64,000 nt of DNA from Cladobotryum mycophilum (taxonomy: Eukaryota; Ascomycota; Sordariomycetes; Hypocreales; Hypocreaceae). The first letter of the stretch is position 1. Every line of letters starts with the position of its first letter. Shown here piece after piece: positions 31,581 to 44,377 of the stretch. The notes below the pieces were generated by a model that was not told the origin of the DNA, ran no database searches, and saw only the letters and a list, made by a program, of their open reading frames with translations. The position numbers and the translations under genes are program-made. The stretch is from positions 519,421-583,420 of the forward strand of contig JAVFKD010000015.1 of assembly GCA_036429605.1 (NCBI GenBank). Direction: 5' to 3'.

Positions 31581-34500
31581 AGTGTTGATACTGTGCCCGT
31601 ATGAGTCCAGTATTTGGTTGGGGGAGTGTATGCTTCCCGAGATTGTCGCCAGTAATTCGTATCTGCCTGCAACTGAATTGAGGTGTTTTGTTTAACAACA
31701 TACGGACGGATGTATTGATGGATATAGGACTCGTCGGCATGGTTGCGGCGCTTTCTGTTTATTCAGGTTACCAGAATGAAGCCTGAGTCATTTACAAATC
31801 TGTCATGATTGGACTGCCAAGTGTGATTCATGCAAGGCAAGTGCATGAAGTCTCTGGAAAGGGCAAAGAACTGTTGGGCAGTTCATGTGACAGCTGAGCT
31901 CTCCTTGCGTCATGACGCAGATGGGCGATCAGAGCTGAAGAAACCTTGTTCCACGGCACACACGAGGCCGCTGCTCACAAAAAAGTTAGACAAGGCGGGG
32001 GAGAGTCGGATGCCCCATGGCGTCAACTCGATGCTTCCTCCCAGCCGTCTTTATATGCCGATCGATGGCTATACGTTGGATGCAAACTGTATTTGTCGAG
32101 CTCGCAACCCATACGGCTCATGTCGGCGCTTTTTGCACACGCTGTTTGTGACGGAAAGTTCCAGATGGAAGTGCAAGTTCAAACGGACAGGCGTTTCAAC
32201 GGGCCGGCGCCGGGACCCTGGCTCCCAAACTCTGCTTGAAACCGAACCCTTCCTCTCCCGCCTTTGTGTGTTAGTTTCACTGCCGCCTCGCGCCTTGTGG
32301 CTCGTGCCGAGGGAAACCCAAAATGGCGGCGTCAAATGAACGGGTATAGCCCGGAATAAAGGGGCAGCGCATAGGCTTACAGGCCCAAGGCGAATAATGA
32401 CAATGATAGGCGTTAAAGATGCCGTGGTAGGTTGCTTTATAGCAAACGATAAGCGAGAACAAGACATTTGCAACATCTGGAAAGATGCAGTGAATGGAGA
32501 CATGCCGAATACGGAGTACAGTGTGTGGTGCTGAACCCCGCAACTATCAGAGACAAGGACAAGGACTGGGACACATCCTGTGGCGCCGAGACGGCCAGGG
32601 GGTTGGATGACGTTCTGTCGCGGAGCAGCACTGCGAACTTGTTTGGGTATGGCGCGTCTGAAGAACGATCCAGAAATGGTTTGAATGACCGGCTTGATGC
32701 GGAGTTGGAAAGTTTTGCTTCTTCTTTGGCGTGTTGTACTTCCAATAAATGACTTTGAGGATGATATGTAGGAGGAAGAATAGTAGCATTGCAATAAAAA
32801 GAGGAAGATGAAAATTCTTCATCATATGGAGGCAGGCATGAGATACTAACAAAACCTTGGCTTATACCTTCCCTATCCCAGACCAGGGGTACCTGAGCCT
32901 GCGTCTGTACCTTGCCTGTCCTCCGTACCGGTACCTAGCGGCAGAAACAAAAGAACCCCTAATAGAAGCAGCAGCGTCTGGCGCTAAAAAGAGGGAAAAG
33001 TAAAATTGAAGAGGTGAGCCAGAAAGGGAAGGGAGTGGATGTTTGGACAGTGAAGAAAAGAACTCAATTTCACGGGATCCATGACGGCTGTTGCTTGGAT
33101 GTACTGGTACTTGCACAAGTAAGATGAAATCGACGGTCAGCGAGTGTCAATCCTATCAGCCAACACTAGAGACCTGGTAGAGAGGCACGGAACTTTGGGC
33201 TTATTTACATACATGTATGGTGAGCCAGGTGAGGAGGTGCAATGGGCAAATCCTTTGATCCTATGAGATGACGCTAATGTCTATCACTTTGATTCCGTAA
33301 AAGTGATGCTATTTTCCGAAGCTTACATGCCTTGTTGCCTTGTAATAAGACTTTTCTATACATGTAGGAATAATAACCAATGTTAAAGTATATCCAGCCC
33401 GTTCAGCATGTAGCTTCACAGTGCATGTACTAAATCGAGACTGTAGCCTCACACCGTCACCTCCCGATGCATGACACCACCACACTAAGCACATCTTCAT
33501 TTCCAATCCTTCTCCATACACGGGCCCAGGAGACGGAAGCGTGAAGATTGGGGTGATTAGTGGTAAGGAGTGGTAGGAGGCAATGAAGCTATTACGTCTC
33601 TTGTCGTTCTTTTGCTGAACGTGGACTTGGGCGTGCTGTCAGCGACCCATTCAAGCATTCAAAGACGCACATCAATCAAGGTACCTGTCGCAAGGGATGA
33701 CCTTGATATGTATAGGGGTGCGTGATTTCGGTGTCATTACCTTGGTACTCCAAACCACTTACCCATTGTTTTTGTTTACATACCTAGTACCACTAAGGTG
33801 CATAGAAGATGGAGCATGGATTCATATGGCCTGTCCCAAAAGTCATTCTGAATATCAGACAAACTTGGAATACCAACAATGGTGTCGGGTACATGATAGC
33901 AGGCAGTTGGGGGGGGGACGTTCCATCTCCGTACAGTGTGCAGCACTTGCAAACGCCCTTTGCTATTCCAGTGCCTACTAGAGCGCACAATAGGGCCGTT
34001 TACACTCACCAGGTGTCCGGTAAATACAGTGTCCGTTTCTACTGACGCGGCATGGCCAGTACTTGATCGTTACCCATACGGGTACTTACTCGCACTGATT
34101 TGAACTTGAACTGGTGGTGGTTCCCCCCGTCACTTCCATTGCGGTAACAGTTACCTCTACTACGAGCACTGAGGCAGTAACTTGTGCTTGTTCCAGTGGA
34201 CGTTCTTCCACCCGACGCTGTTTTTTTTTTTGCCGCTCTCACTCTGTTGCTTGCTTCGACTCCTCCCCTTTCCTCTCTCTCTCTACCCCGAAATTTCTCC
34301 TCCGTCACGATTCAACGATCCTCCCTCCTCACATTCGTCCAAACGAATCCCTTTTTCTTTCTTTCTATTCTCTCCTTCTCCCCTCCGCCTCCGAGCCTCT
34401 CTTGCGCCCTGCATCGTCTGCGCATCAACCGACCTCCCCCCTCCCCACCTATCAAAAACGGCCCAGAGGTGGTTTGGCCAAGGTCTCACTCTCTTCTTCG

Positions 34501-34666
34501 GTTTTTTTTTCGAGACCGCCTTGCGTTTTTTTCCGGTTTTGACACCTTTTCGTCGCGCTGCTGCCACGGCCTCTTCTCATTCTTGATACCTACTCTTGCG
34601 CTTTGCTGCCGCAACGATTTCGTCAAGTGTTTAACAGGAGCCATATCTGGTTTCTCCTAGTCACTC

Positions 34667-35018
34667 GTAAGTTTTTCCGATATCAGCTTCTCTTTCTCCC
34701 TCATCACTTAGAGACCTCCCGCGTGCGTTATCTCTCTTCAACCTTGAAATTGCGCTTGGTCCCGTCGCCCCTCTCTCAGGGTCCTCCTGTCTTCGGGTGG
34801 TGCGAAGCGAGCTGCAGACATCCCACCTTTGGCCCAGTTGGAGACGTCGCCAATCTTGGCGACCCGCCGAAGATTTTTCCCCTTTAGCCATCAGAAAAGG
34901 GGATAAGAGCAACATCTTGGACAATCAATTCCTAAAAAAATATGCATTCGCCTCGATCTCTATGAATTTACTTGACCTCTACTCTAATTCACGACTAACC
35001 CGTACTTGACGACTCTAG
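34667..35018 (+). other. probable 5' UTR intron of the gene at 35118
   Basis: There is a canonical donor GTAAGT at 34667, a CTAAC branch site near 34995 and an acceptor CTCTAG ending at 35018, about 100 bp before the ATG at 35118. The pyrimidine-rich upstream sequence looks like a transcribed leader. Inferred from motifs only. Confidence 0.4.
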
Positions 35019-35117
35019 AGCAATCCAACGGGGGCCTAACGACACCTAGCCTGTTGCTTCTTTATCCTCGGCTTTACAACCGATCGATCGACCGTCTGAT
35101 ATCCATCGAACTCAATA

Positions 35118-36799
35118 ATGTCATACTACGACAACCCTCAATGGTCTGCACCAGCAGCCGCCGCCGCTCAGAACAACTGGGATCACCATGGCGGCGCAAC
35201 CACTCCTGTCCGCGCAGGTACGATGCGCCCCCATTACATAACCCAGACTCTCATGATTGACCTATCTATTTTTTTTGAACAGGTGCCAGCGGACCGCAGC
35301 CTCAGGACGACTTTGCTTTCTCTTACCAGTTTGACGGTATGTGACAATCAAGAGAAGAAGAAGAAGAACAAGAACAAGACACATCCCGCACATATGATTC
35401 AACGGGAGGAGACATTATTCGGAACGCACGGACACATTGTTGTCTATATGTTATCATAATCCTCAGCCCGACCTCCCGACTCGCCTTGATCGAAAATCGG
35501 AATATGCATATGCTGATGGATGATTTTTTTATAGAGGTTGACCGTGCTCACGAAAATTTGCAAAAGTCTGGCAAAGGTTATATGATGGGTGCGCGACGTG
35601 AGTATCCCATGCCTTATTGGTTACCGCCGGTTCCCAATGCCCCTCTTGCCTTGGATAGGGAGACAGGGCTTGGGCGGGCCCCATAGTAGAGCCCTTACTG
35701 ACAATACATCCCCTGCATAGACGGCCGAATGGGTGGCCCTCGTCCACACTCTGTGAACAACTTCGATGAAAATCGCGGCCCTCAGAACTTGCACAATTTC
35801 TACGCTTCTCAACGACACCAGTCCTCCCGAGGCTCCAACGAGGCGGAGCAGGTCATGCAAGCTAAGAGAAGGATGGCAGCTCAGCGGGAGCGTGAGCTTC
35901 GAAACCTGCACACGGAGCAGCAGTACCAACGAAGTAGGCCTCCCTCTACTGTGTAGCGCTTCCTATTGCAAGAGATACCCAAATAAAATTCCTGACCAAA
36001 AGGGCGGTCAAAGATGACATGTGCCCGCCCCATTCATGTCTTGTTCGTCCCATGTTGCTTCCCATACTGGGATGACGACTCATACCATGGGCCTTTTTTT
36101 CTCTGGCTGAAACTCTTGAAACGTGGTTACAAAACATTCTGGATATGGTGGGCATGTGCTAACGGTTGTTGTTTGTTTTGCGTAGGTGTTTTGTCTGATG
36201 TCTCCCAGCCGGGAAACAAGCACATGTCCGAGGAAGAGACTCGTGAGCTCATTGCACGCCAACGCAGCGCTTTGTACGGTGAAGGCGCATTTGCTGAGAA
36301 GTCGGGCTACGTTGATGAGACTGGCAACGTCCGACCTGGAGCTCCCGGCCCCAGCGGCCCCTCTAGCCTTCGCGGCCATTCCCCCATGACCTATGACGGC
36401 ATTGGACGTGTTCCTGAGGCCGGGACTCCTGGTTCTAGTGCTGATGCCAACACGGCTTCTGCCAACCCAAGCTCGCGACCACAGAGCACGGCCAGCCCCC
36501 AGACGTCGGCACCAACCAACAAGGTTTTTGATAATGCAGTCGGCTCCCAGAGCCGTACGACTACATCAAGCCCGACTAGTGCATCACCGCCTCGTGGTGA
36601 CCTTGCACCTGGTGCCAAGTCTGGCCAGCAGGGCGCCGCCGTTGCTCCCATTGGAACTCGTCCCACCGGGACACCAACTGCTGGTGCATCGGCTAAGCGC
36701 TCAACCACTCCTCATGCTTCTTCTTCAGGGGGCTGGGGCCGTGGAAACGGCGTTTGGGGTCAGTCTGGTCTCGGCGCACAGGCTAGCGTCTGGGGTTAA
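35118..36799 (+). CDS. conserved-looking fungal protein of unknown function, five exons
   Basis: Exons are 35118-35217, 35283-35336, 35535-35597, 35721-35933 and 36186-36799. All junctions are GT..AG with consistent phase 1, giving 347 residues. No catalytic domain is seen. The N-terminus begins MSYYDNPQWSAPAAAAAQNN. A middle region holds FSYQFDEVDRAHENLQKSGK (about 45-65) and a short charged helix around VMQAKRRMAAQRERELRN (about 120-140, coiled-coil-like). A conserved-looking block follows, MSEEETRELIARQRSALYG (about 160-180). The C-terminal half is Pro/Ser/Thr/Gly low-complexity and ends GGWGRGNGVWGQSGLG..WG. This resembles a widespread but unnamed ascomycete protein that I know only by its N-terminal motifs. 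An RNA- or stress-related role is possible but not shown. Confidence 0.85.
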
Positions 36800-39700
36800 A
36801 GCCAAGAACCTCACACAAAAAAACACTCATTTGCAAGGTTTATTTGCGGTGGTTTGGAAGGCGTTGAAAAAGAGCGTTTGGTGGACAAAACGGATGAATT
36901 GTTGCATTGGTAAAAAAATAAGGGCGCTTGGGGAAACGGACCCATGGGCATTTGGTACGGTCATTTGGTCAAGGCGGTCGATTTCGGTCTTCACGTTTTG
37001 TTTTGGTGGGTTATTTTTTGGTACGTTATTTCGGCAGTGAAACGGTACCGCGAGGCATTTCCGGGCGATTACGAGAAACAAAGGGCTTGCTATATACCTG
37101 GGGTCTGGATTTGACTGGCCTGTTTATGGAACTCGCCAGAGGGGCAAGGGGCATCCAACTGGGAGTTTGACTTGCTTTTGGCGTGGTTTTGAACTGGAAA
37201 TGGGAGTCGCATCTCCATCACATCACGGCGTATCTTGAGTTTGGTGGTGTTGATTTGCATGTGTTGACGGACGACAAAAAAGAAGAGCATTTTTGGGAGA
37301 GACTGGTCTAGGAGTTGGACAAGAGGAGTGAATGGTTTGCACCTGGCGAGCTCTTTTTGTCGAGATGCGTCAAAGATTGAGGATTCGGTGCAGGATGCCA
37401 CTGGCGACGGGATCTCTGCGATCTCGCTGGCATCTACACTGGGTCGTGGCGATACTCGAGGCGGATCTTGAGCATTTCACTTCATCTCTGGACGAATGGC
37501 TTAGTCAAGAACATGGACTATGACATTTCGTGTCCAACGTTGAGTTGAGCACAGCAGATAGTGTGATACACGGGGAAAAAACGGAAAACGAAAAATAAAA
37601 CAAACCAAAAAAAAAAAGAACAGAAAGGGAGGCATCGGATAGGAGCTTGAGATTTGGTCTCATATGGTCTTTTTCTTTTCTTCTCTTTTCTCAAGGCGGT
37701 TTGGGAATAAGGGGCTGGGTTTGGGGGCTACTGCGGTTTCTGAATTTTGGGACAAGGATTCGGGGAGTTTGTCTTTTCAACAAGTGGTGTGCTCGAAACA
37801 TATATACAACCGGAAGACGCTAGGTAAAGGTCATTTGAGCAAGGGAGGATGATAATGAGGTGTGGGAGAAAGGGAAGATATTGGGGGAGGGAATAGCGGT
37901 AGAGGGCAATGAATTAATGAGAGGATGCTTCAAATTGGGAACATGATGATTTGTATGAATGACGTGAGGCTATTATTGTATACCGTTAGTTTGACGAAGA
38001 CTAGAGCCAGAGGTTGGACTTGTAGGCTAGGTAGGTTGAGTTGAACTTGGCGGGCCCAAGACTCTTCACATGGAAACTCGATGACGAGTCTCGACAGGGT
38101 CCTCTCACCGGGTGGTCTGTATCCTTCATCTCGGAGGAAAGCTGTCGAATTAGAATGTCTAGATATGGGCCAAGCATGGAGGTGGCTTGCTATCGAAATG
38201 CATGTCTTGGTTTTGGTTGGGCGAGGGAAAACGGCTGTCAGCAGCGGCAGTCTAACGGTGTGGCGTGCATGATGCACGGAGTTGCCGAAAAGAGGGGATT
38301 GGGGGGGGGGGCAGGGAGGAGGAGGGGCGTGTCATGAGGCTTGACTGTATTTGGAGGGTTAATCTGTTGGATGGTAGATATATAGGCTGGTTGTTTGGGG
38401 GTGGATTCAGGCATTCATAAGACTTTTGTAAATAATGGGGGAGATGGGGGCTGGTGAGTAAGGTGGATGGAAGTTGTGAGAGGGGGAGACTAAGGGGGAG
38501 GGGAAGGTTTGAAGGAAAGGGAGTTATGTATTTATAGAGGAAGGGGTGTTTAAGAGGGGGTGTTGGAGGATGGGGTGTGGTGCTGTAGGTGAGGATTTGG
38601 GTAAACATGGCTGTGAGAGGTGGTAGATGGGTGAAAGGGATGGGATGGTATTGGTATGATGAGGTGTGAGGCTGTGATTATATACGAGGTTTTGTACAAG
38701 TTATGTATGCTGCTCAGAATAACTGAAGGTCTTTAATTGTTGTGTCGAGTTACAAGGCTTGGTCGATTGATCGTGTCTTGACTTGGACATTTACAGCATT
38801 GCTGGATTGACGTTTCGAGAGGACGCTCACTCATTTGATGTTTTATGGGAATTCTTGTCTGTGGGCTTTCGAGGTGTGGTGATGTGGATATCTACTCATA
38901 CACTTTCATGACTTGAGATTGGTGCAAGACAAGACAGTCATGTCCCAAGAAACCGAATTTGACAATATATGCTTTATTTCGTTCTCTAGATTTCATGCAT
39001 TGAGGCAGATTCTTGTTTCATATATTTCTGTGATACTATCATTCCCATGATTTGACGTCTCTACCATATAGAACACAAACTTTGCTGTATAAGTGTTAAC
39101 TCCCCAGCGTAGAATTCATGTCATACAAACCACCCCCTCTCTGCTTCGCTTCATCAACATCATAGTGTCATCAACTCCATCCTCCACGCCTTGTTCTTCA
39201 TGCGTTGGGCGGGAAAAAGCAGATGCACGGCATACGACGCATTAGCAAAGGGATGTATGAATGGTACAACTCCCTTGGCGCGCTGATATCTCGAGTTCCG
39301 GGTTTATTTTGATTCATGGAGTGCTTGAATGGTTTGAGTCGGAAAATGTTCCTATAACATGATATCCTTGGGATGATGGCCCGATGTCCTCGGTGATGGG
39401 GGGTTGATTCTGGGTGTAAGTATCCTAAGCAATCATCTTGACGCCAGACTAAGCTTCAATCCAACCCACACTCCCTCTCATAGAAAGACAAGCAAATGAT
39501 TATAGACATGACATAAAACTACAGATCATCCATACCAAGTAAGATGTAAAACAGTCCTTTTAGATACCATCACCGAGACTCAGTGATATCGTCACAAATC
39601 GTATCCGGCTTGACAGATTCTATATAAAGTCTATCAATTATAAGCCTCATGGTCGCATCTACATGCGCTAAACTAACGCTCTCTACAATCCTTATCCCCC

Positions 39701-39806
39701 CATTACCTCTATCCAAAAAGAAAGAAAAGAAAAAACATGCTCCTCATCCCGAACCCTAACATCCCTCCCTATCCCTCATACATCCCCTACACCCCCACAC
39801 CCATCC
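36800..39806. other. 3 kb gene-free region, G-rich in places
   Basis: This is the 3' flank of the five-exon gene and of the minus-strand YVTN gene. A G11 run lies at 38,301-38,311, followed by G-rich sequence to about 38,600. The remainder, 38,650-39,780, is AT-richer with no coding pattern. No RNA gene was recognised. Confidence 0.55.
38301..38311. repeat. G11 homopolymer in a G-rich tract
   Basis: Eleven consecutive G, followed by GCAGGGAGGAGGAGGGG. The plus strand could form a G-quadruplex here. Confidence 0.85.
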
Positions 39807-41276
39807 TCACACATCAGCCATCCCATCCGGAACAGACGTCAACACCAAACTATCCAGCTCATAGACACCGAAAAACTTGAAGAAAGCGAGCACCTGGGGC
39901 GCCGTCCCGCATCCATCCCCCATCGGGGCCGTGGCCTTGAAGTCCACCAGCGGGATCTTGATGTCCCCGCACTTGCAGCAGGACCCGGAGACGGTGTACG
40001 TGGTGTTGAACTGCAGGTCCCGGCCGATAATCTGGAACTCATCGAGGCCGCCCTGGGGCCGGACGGTGATGAGCGCGGAAGGGTCGGGGTTACCGGCCTT
40101 GACGGCGGCGCCCTCCTGGGTGATGATCTTGTTGACGGCTGGCTTGTTGTAGAGACCCGAGGTGCCGAGGTTTTGCTTGCCGTCTCCGCTGGGGACGGCA
40201 TTGGCGACGTAGATTAGAGCCTGACCTTCTTGGCCAACGTTGAGCGTCTTGACAACCTTGGGGGGGTTGAGGGTTAGATCAACAATGTCGACAGTGTCGC
40301 TATGCTCGTTGACAATGTACATGCGCGTGTTATCCGCACTGGGCCACAGTCCATGGGGCTCGACACCGCTGGACGGGATAGTTCCCACATAGACGGGCAT
40401 CTTGGACGCATCAGGCTGAGCATACATCTTTGTCTCGTTGGTTGCAGCAACGGTGACGAAACCATACGTCGTACCATTAAGGACGGCAAAGTTGGGGTGG
40501 TTCGTCTCCGAGCCCGTATCAAGCCCGCCAATGACCTTGTTTTGCCTGAGATCAATGATGGAAATCTTTCCAACCATCTTGTGCGCGGCCCAGAGGCGCT
40601 GGCCATCGGCCGAGAGCATCATGTCCGAGGAGAACTTGTCGACGAGCCCGGTGATGTTGTGGACAACCTTGCGGCTCCGCACATCGATGACCGATAGGGA
40701 TGGGGAGCGGATGTGGTTCGCATACGCATACTTTCCATCCGGACTGAACAGAACTTTGCTAGGCCCACCGTAGGAATCAACACGGCCAACGATACCACCA
40801 GTAAAGCCGTCAACAATGTCGATACGGTCCGTACCGCGAGTGCCAACCCAAATGGTGCGGTTATCAGCCGAAAAGAAGGCCTCGTGCGGGTTCCGATCAA
40901 TGCTCGTCTGCGAAACGATGGAGTTGTCGGCGCACCGAATCACAGTGACGGTATTGCTCGTCACGCTGAGTGAGACAATGTACTTGCCATCGCGGGAGAA
41001 GCCTAGGCCGTGGGAGTTGACGACCTTGACGTACTGCGGCCCAATGACATCGGTTAGACGGCTGTCGCCTAGATTTATGGTGCCCAGGACCTCTCCCGTC
41101 TTGGGCTTGATGACGGTGATGGTATTGGAGGATTGGTCGCCGGTATAGATGCGGTCAGCGTCTGAGATGGGAGCTCCGTGGCCGGCGAGTGCCGGGGCCT
41201 GGACCTGGGCGCTGGCGAGCGCGCCCAGTGCGAGAAGGGAGATGACTTTTCTAGTGAACATCATCGTCATCATCAT
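39807..41276 (-). CDS. secreted YVTN-type beta-propeller protein
   Basis: This is an intronless frame of 489 residues. The N-terminus is a signal peptide (MFTRKVISLLALGALASAQ; translation may start at either end of the Met-rich MMMTMM string). Repeated blades carry the YVTN-type pattern, for example NTITVIKPKTGEVLGTINLG, SNTVTVIRC, RIDIVDGFTGGIVG, SLSVIDVRSRKVVHNI, KISIIDLRQNKVIGGLDTG and TVDIVDL, giving about seven blades. A C-terminal segment has GSCCKCGDIKIP, a Cys cluster. Several NxT/S sites suggest glycosylation. Members of this repeat family are mostly bacterial surface or secreted proteins. The intronless structure and GC-rich codon use are compatible with old transfer from bacteria, but that is inference. 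Substrate and role are unknown. No metal or active site is evident. Confidence 0.87.
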   Translation of the reverse strand: MMMTMMFTRKVISLLALGALASAQVQAPALAGHGAPISDADRIYTGDQSSNTITVIKPKTGEVLGTINLGDSRLTDVIGPQYVKVVNSHGLGFSRDGKYIVSLSVTSNTVTVIRCADNSIVSQTSIDRNPHEAFFSADNRTIWVGTRGTDRIDIVDGFTGGIVGRVDSYGGPSKVLFSPDGKYAYANHIRSPSLSVIDVRSRKVVHNITGLVDKFSSDMMLSADGQRLWAAHKMVGKISIIDLRQNKVIGGLDTGSETNHPNFAVLNGTTYGFVTVAATNETKMYAQPDASKMPVYVGTIPSSGVEPHGLWPSADNTRMYIVNEHSDTVDIVDLTLNPPKVVKTLNVGQEGQALIYVANAVPSGDGKQNLGTSGLYNKPAVNKIITQEGAAVKAGNPDPSALITVRPQGGLDEFQIIGRDLQFNTTYTVSGSCCKCGDIKIPLVDFKATAPMGDGCGTAPQVLAFFKFFGVYELDSLVLTSVPDGMADV

Positions 41277-41897
41277 GTTGAAGCTTCCACCATGAAAGCG
41301 GGCACGGAAAATGAATGATCGACCCGGCTTGGAATATGTAGGAGCGGGAATGATGATGTTTTATATGTAAGGCGAAGACGTCAACAAGCCCTGATGGTGG
41401 TGGGAGTAAGACCCTTGTCGACCATTTATTCCCGGTTCTTCTCCTGAGCTATACTCCGTACGTAGGTAGTACGCTTTCTCTTTGTACGACTGACTTCCAT
41501 GTTTGTCTCAGTTGGCGCCTTTCTCCCAACTTTGCATCGCACCACCGGTAACCGGTATTCGGCATCCCATCTCTCTGCCATGGACTTGGGGTCATCACAC
41601 CTTGGTTGGGTAATTGTCCATAAGTAGCCATGCATGATTAGAATTGACCCTCTTTGGCTCCACCCCCAAGCCGTCGCAACAAGGGGGCTTTATAGGATGA
41701 TGCTGGACTGTTGATAGAAATGACATTGACCAGGTAAGCGCTTTGACATATTATCCACTTTCGATATTTCAGTTTTCTTCCTGGCCTGGATCGTGCTGAC
41801 ATTCCATCTCGGGTCGTCGGCGTGCCTGATCATTGAGAGAAGAGATGTATTAGCAGGCCAAATCGTACGTGTCTTCAACCCATTAGTTCCAAACCCT

Positions 41898-41921
41898 CTC
41901 TCTCTCTCTCTCTCTCTCTCT
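41898..41921. repeat. (CT)n microsatellite
   Basis: About twelve CT dinucleotides in a row, uninterrupted. Confidence 0.9.
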
Positions 41922-44377
41922 GATAGATCAAGCTTAATTTCTATATGAAATGTCAGACGAATTCATATAAAAATAAATCTTCAAGCCATGAGCTTCAAAA
42001 ATCTTCGGATCTCGCAAACTCTTGCCCCTCGGGTCGTCGGCATAGCCCCAAATCGTAAACGGCGATCACCGCAGGTTCCCCCTCCCCTCCCTTCATCCTA
42101 AAATCTCACCGAACCTCTTTCTTCTTTCTGCTGCATCTTCTCAGCGATTCAGCAGAAGCAAAGCTACTGGTAAGAGTAAGACAACGTCGTCTAAATCCTT
42201 TCCCTTGGCGGTGATGATGCAGGTCAACAGTCGCCCTGAGTGAGCATCGCCAGATCACCCTGGGATGTAACCCTGGTGGGTTTCATCCGAGACCATGAGT
42301 GGCTAGTATGTGGGATAAAAGGGAGTTCGGCCGGCACCGAGTTGACGTAATTTGTCATTGGCAGACTTTGCTTCTTGCGCAAGGTTTGTTGCAGCCGGAG
42401 ACTTTTGTATATCTGCAGGCTGGTATTATTTGATGTGGGCTGCCCACCATGTAATGAGACTTCGGCACCCAATATCCGTATGCACCTAGACAGTTCGTAC
42501 GTATCGATGCTTGGCAGAGCTTTGTCTGTTCCGGCAAGTCTCGCGACGCCGCCATTCGACCGACTATACAGAGTAACATCCTCATATCATAGTCATAGGC
42601 CCCTTTCTAAAGTCGTGTCTGGTGAAACACCGCCTGGCCAATACTTACCCTGCAGAATGTCTCATGGCCGACTCAATATTAGGACGCCACAGAGATTAAT
42701 GGGCTAGATTTGCAGGAGAGCCACATATCTGCTGTATAAATACGCCACACCCAAGTGTCCTCCTACCATCAAGAGGTTACTTCCGTGCTAAGGTGGGCGC
42801 GTTGTGAGACGGTTATTCTGTGACTCAAGGGGTAATAGTGTTCCTTGACTCCCATCATGGCTATTCTGTATTGACGTGGCATAATATGCTTCGTATGTTT
42901 GTCACAGCGGCAGAGTAGCTCCATCATAATGGAGAGTCTTTCTCCTAAAAGCTCATCCTTCGTCCACATGGCTTCTAAGCGACTTGCCATGCTGTTTTTA
43001 TAATGGACTCGGATGGGATCTGCGGCATTTTGAGTCACGGAGGTGAAATGCGACGGTTTTGCTGATAGGAAAAGTGAAAGAATAGACCGTGTATGAGAGC
43101 TATCTAGTTGTTTGGTGGCTTGGTTCCCCTGTGATTTAAAAACGGCTCATATTCCAGATCCCATTACAAAACCACAAGAGCTAAGATGGGATGACATGGC
43201 CCATCGTTATCTATGCTCAAACAAGTCAGTGTTGCTGGACCCAGGGGTGGTATTTTGCTCAAACGATATAATAAGAATGGTAAATTGGACCAGCACAGCT
43301 TACTCAGTCTCGATAGGTGGATAAGCTAAGAGTCAGAGAGCCCTAATGTACAAAAACAGAGCATCATCTCGGAGGTTTGGAAATTGCTAGTCTCGCCAAT
43401 ATTTCAGGTGAGATTAACTGGTCCATACCAAGCTTCATGGATGACGAGTAGTGATGCTCGTTTCCGTATGCGTGTAGAGGATTAGAGATTACGTGCATAA
43501 GTCTCTCCAAGAGGTAATCATGGAGACCTTCAATGCTGTGCACTCTGTAACAGTACATTCAAGGGAGGGTGATAATATTCTCAATGTGTAGGCTTCGATA
43601 GCCTAGGCTTCTCGATTCTGATGCAGGGGCAGACCCAAACTACGCGAGTTGAATCCGTCACAGACGATGGAGGGTGATTGTTCGGGTGCCAGCCCCCTTC
43701 ATCAACTACATCAGGTCCCGGACAACCAAACTCGAGGAGGTTTCTCGATTTCTCAGTCTTCCACCGTTCCCAAAGGGATAAATAAGCCTGTTGAACCGGT
43801 TCATCTTTGTCGCAGTTTCAATCCGCCACACCGGGGGCTGGTTTTTGTAGGCATCTGAAGTGTCTCCCAAGGTGGCATCCCAGCCAATGTGAAGAAACGC
43901 CACAAACATGCTGAGTTTGACATGTTATAAAATATGAGCATCTTGAATGATAAAGAATGTGAAAATGGACCAAATAAAGATGTGAATGTGTGCAGGTCGC
44001 TACACCTAAAGTAAGGAACAAATGTGCGTTAATGCTTTTGCAGTGCTGCCATATCGTAACCACAAAGTCATATCAAGCTGTGCCAAGACAGAAGCTGCGG
44101 TGAACCCTTCTAGAAAATTACCAACTAGGGTTACTCCAGAGAGGCGAAAAGACACGCACCATGAACATGGGGATTGCTCGTTTTCCTTTTCTGGCCAAGA
44201 CCTAGCGCCCAAGGGCATCAAAGTTGCAAAAGTGCCTCCTCCGTAATGATGAGGGGTATCGGATGATCATCACCCCGGCTTGGACTATAGGATTTTTGCT
44301 GGTATCCATTGTGAAGAAGCGTGAATTTTCCATTCGAGCGATTTGGCCCCCGATGGGTCTCACATGATGGATAAGAC

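Larger units (their letters stand above)
29565..35117. other. 5.5 kb gene-poor region with a long 5' leader at its right end
   Basis: No gene is firmly supported. The frames at 29919-30482 (+) and 29975-30514 (-) overlap, have no recognisable domain and may be a relic. A tRNA-like sequence lies at 31,500-31,580 and is listed separately. The segment 31,080-31,200 is purine-rich. About 34,200-34,700 is strongly pyrimidine-rich and is the leader or promoter of the gene at 35118, with a likely 5' UTR intron. Confidence 0.5.

Noticed and set aside
32069..32794. 241-codon minus-strand frame
   Set aside because: Composition is Ser/Arg-rich and mixed with no domain, and a plus-strand frame overlaps it. 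I could not support it as a gene.
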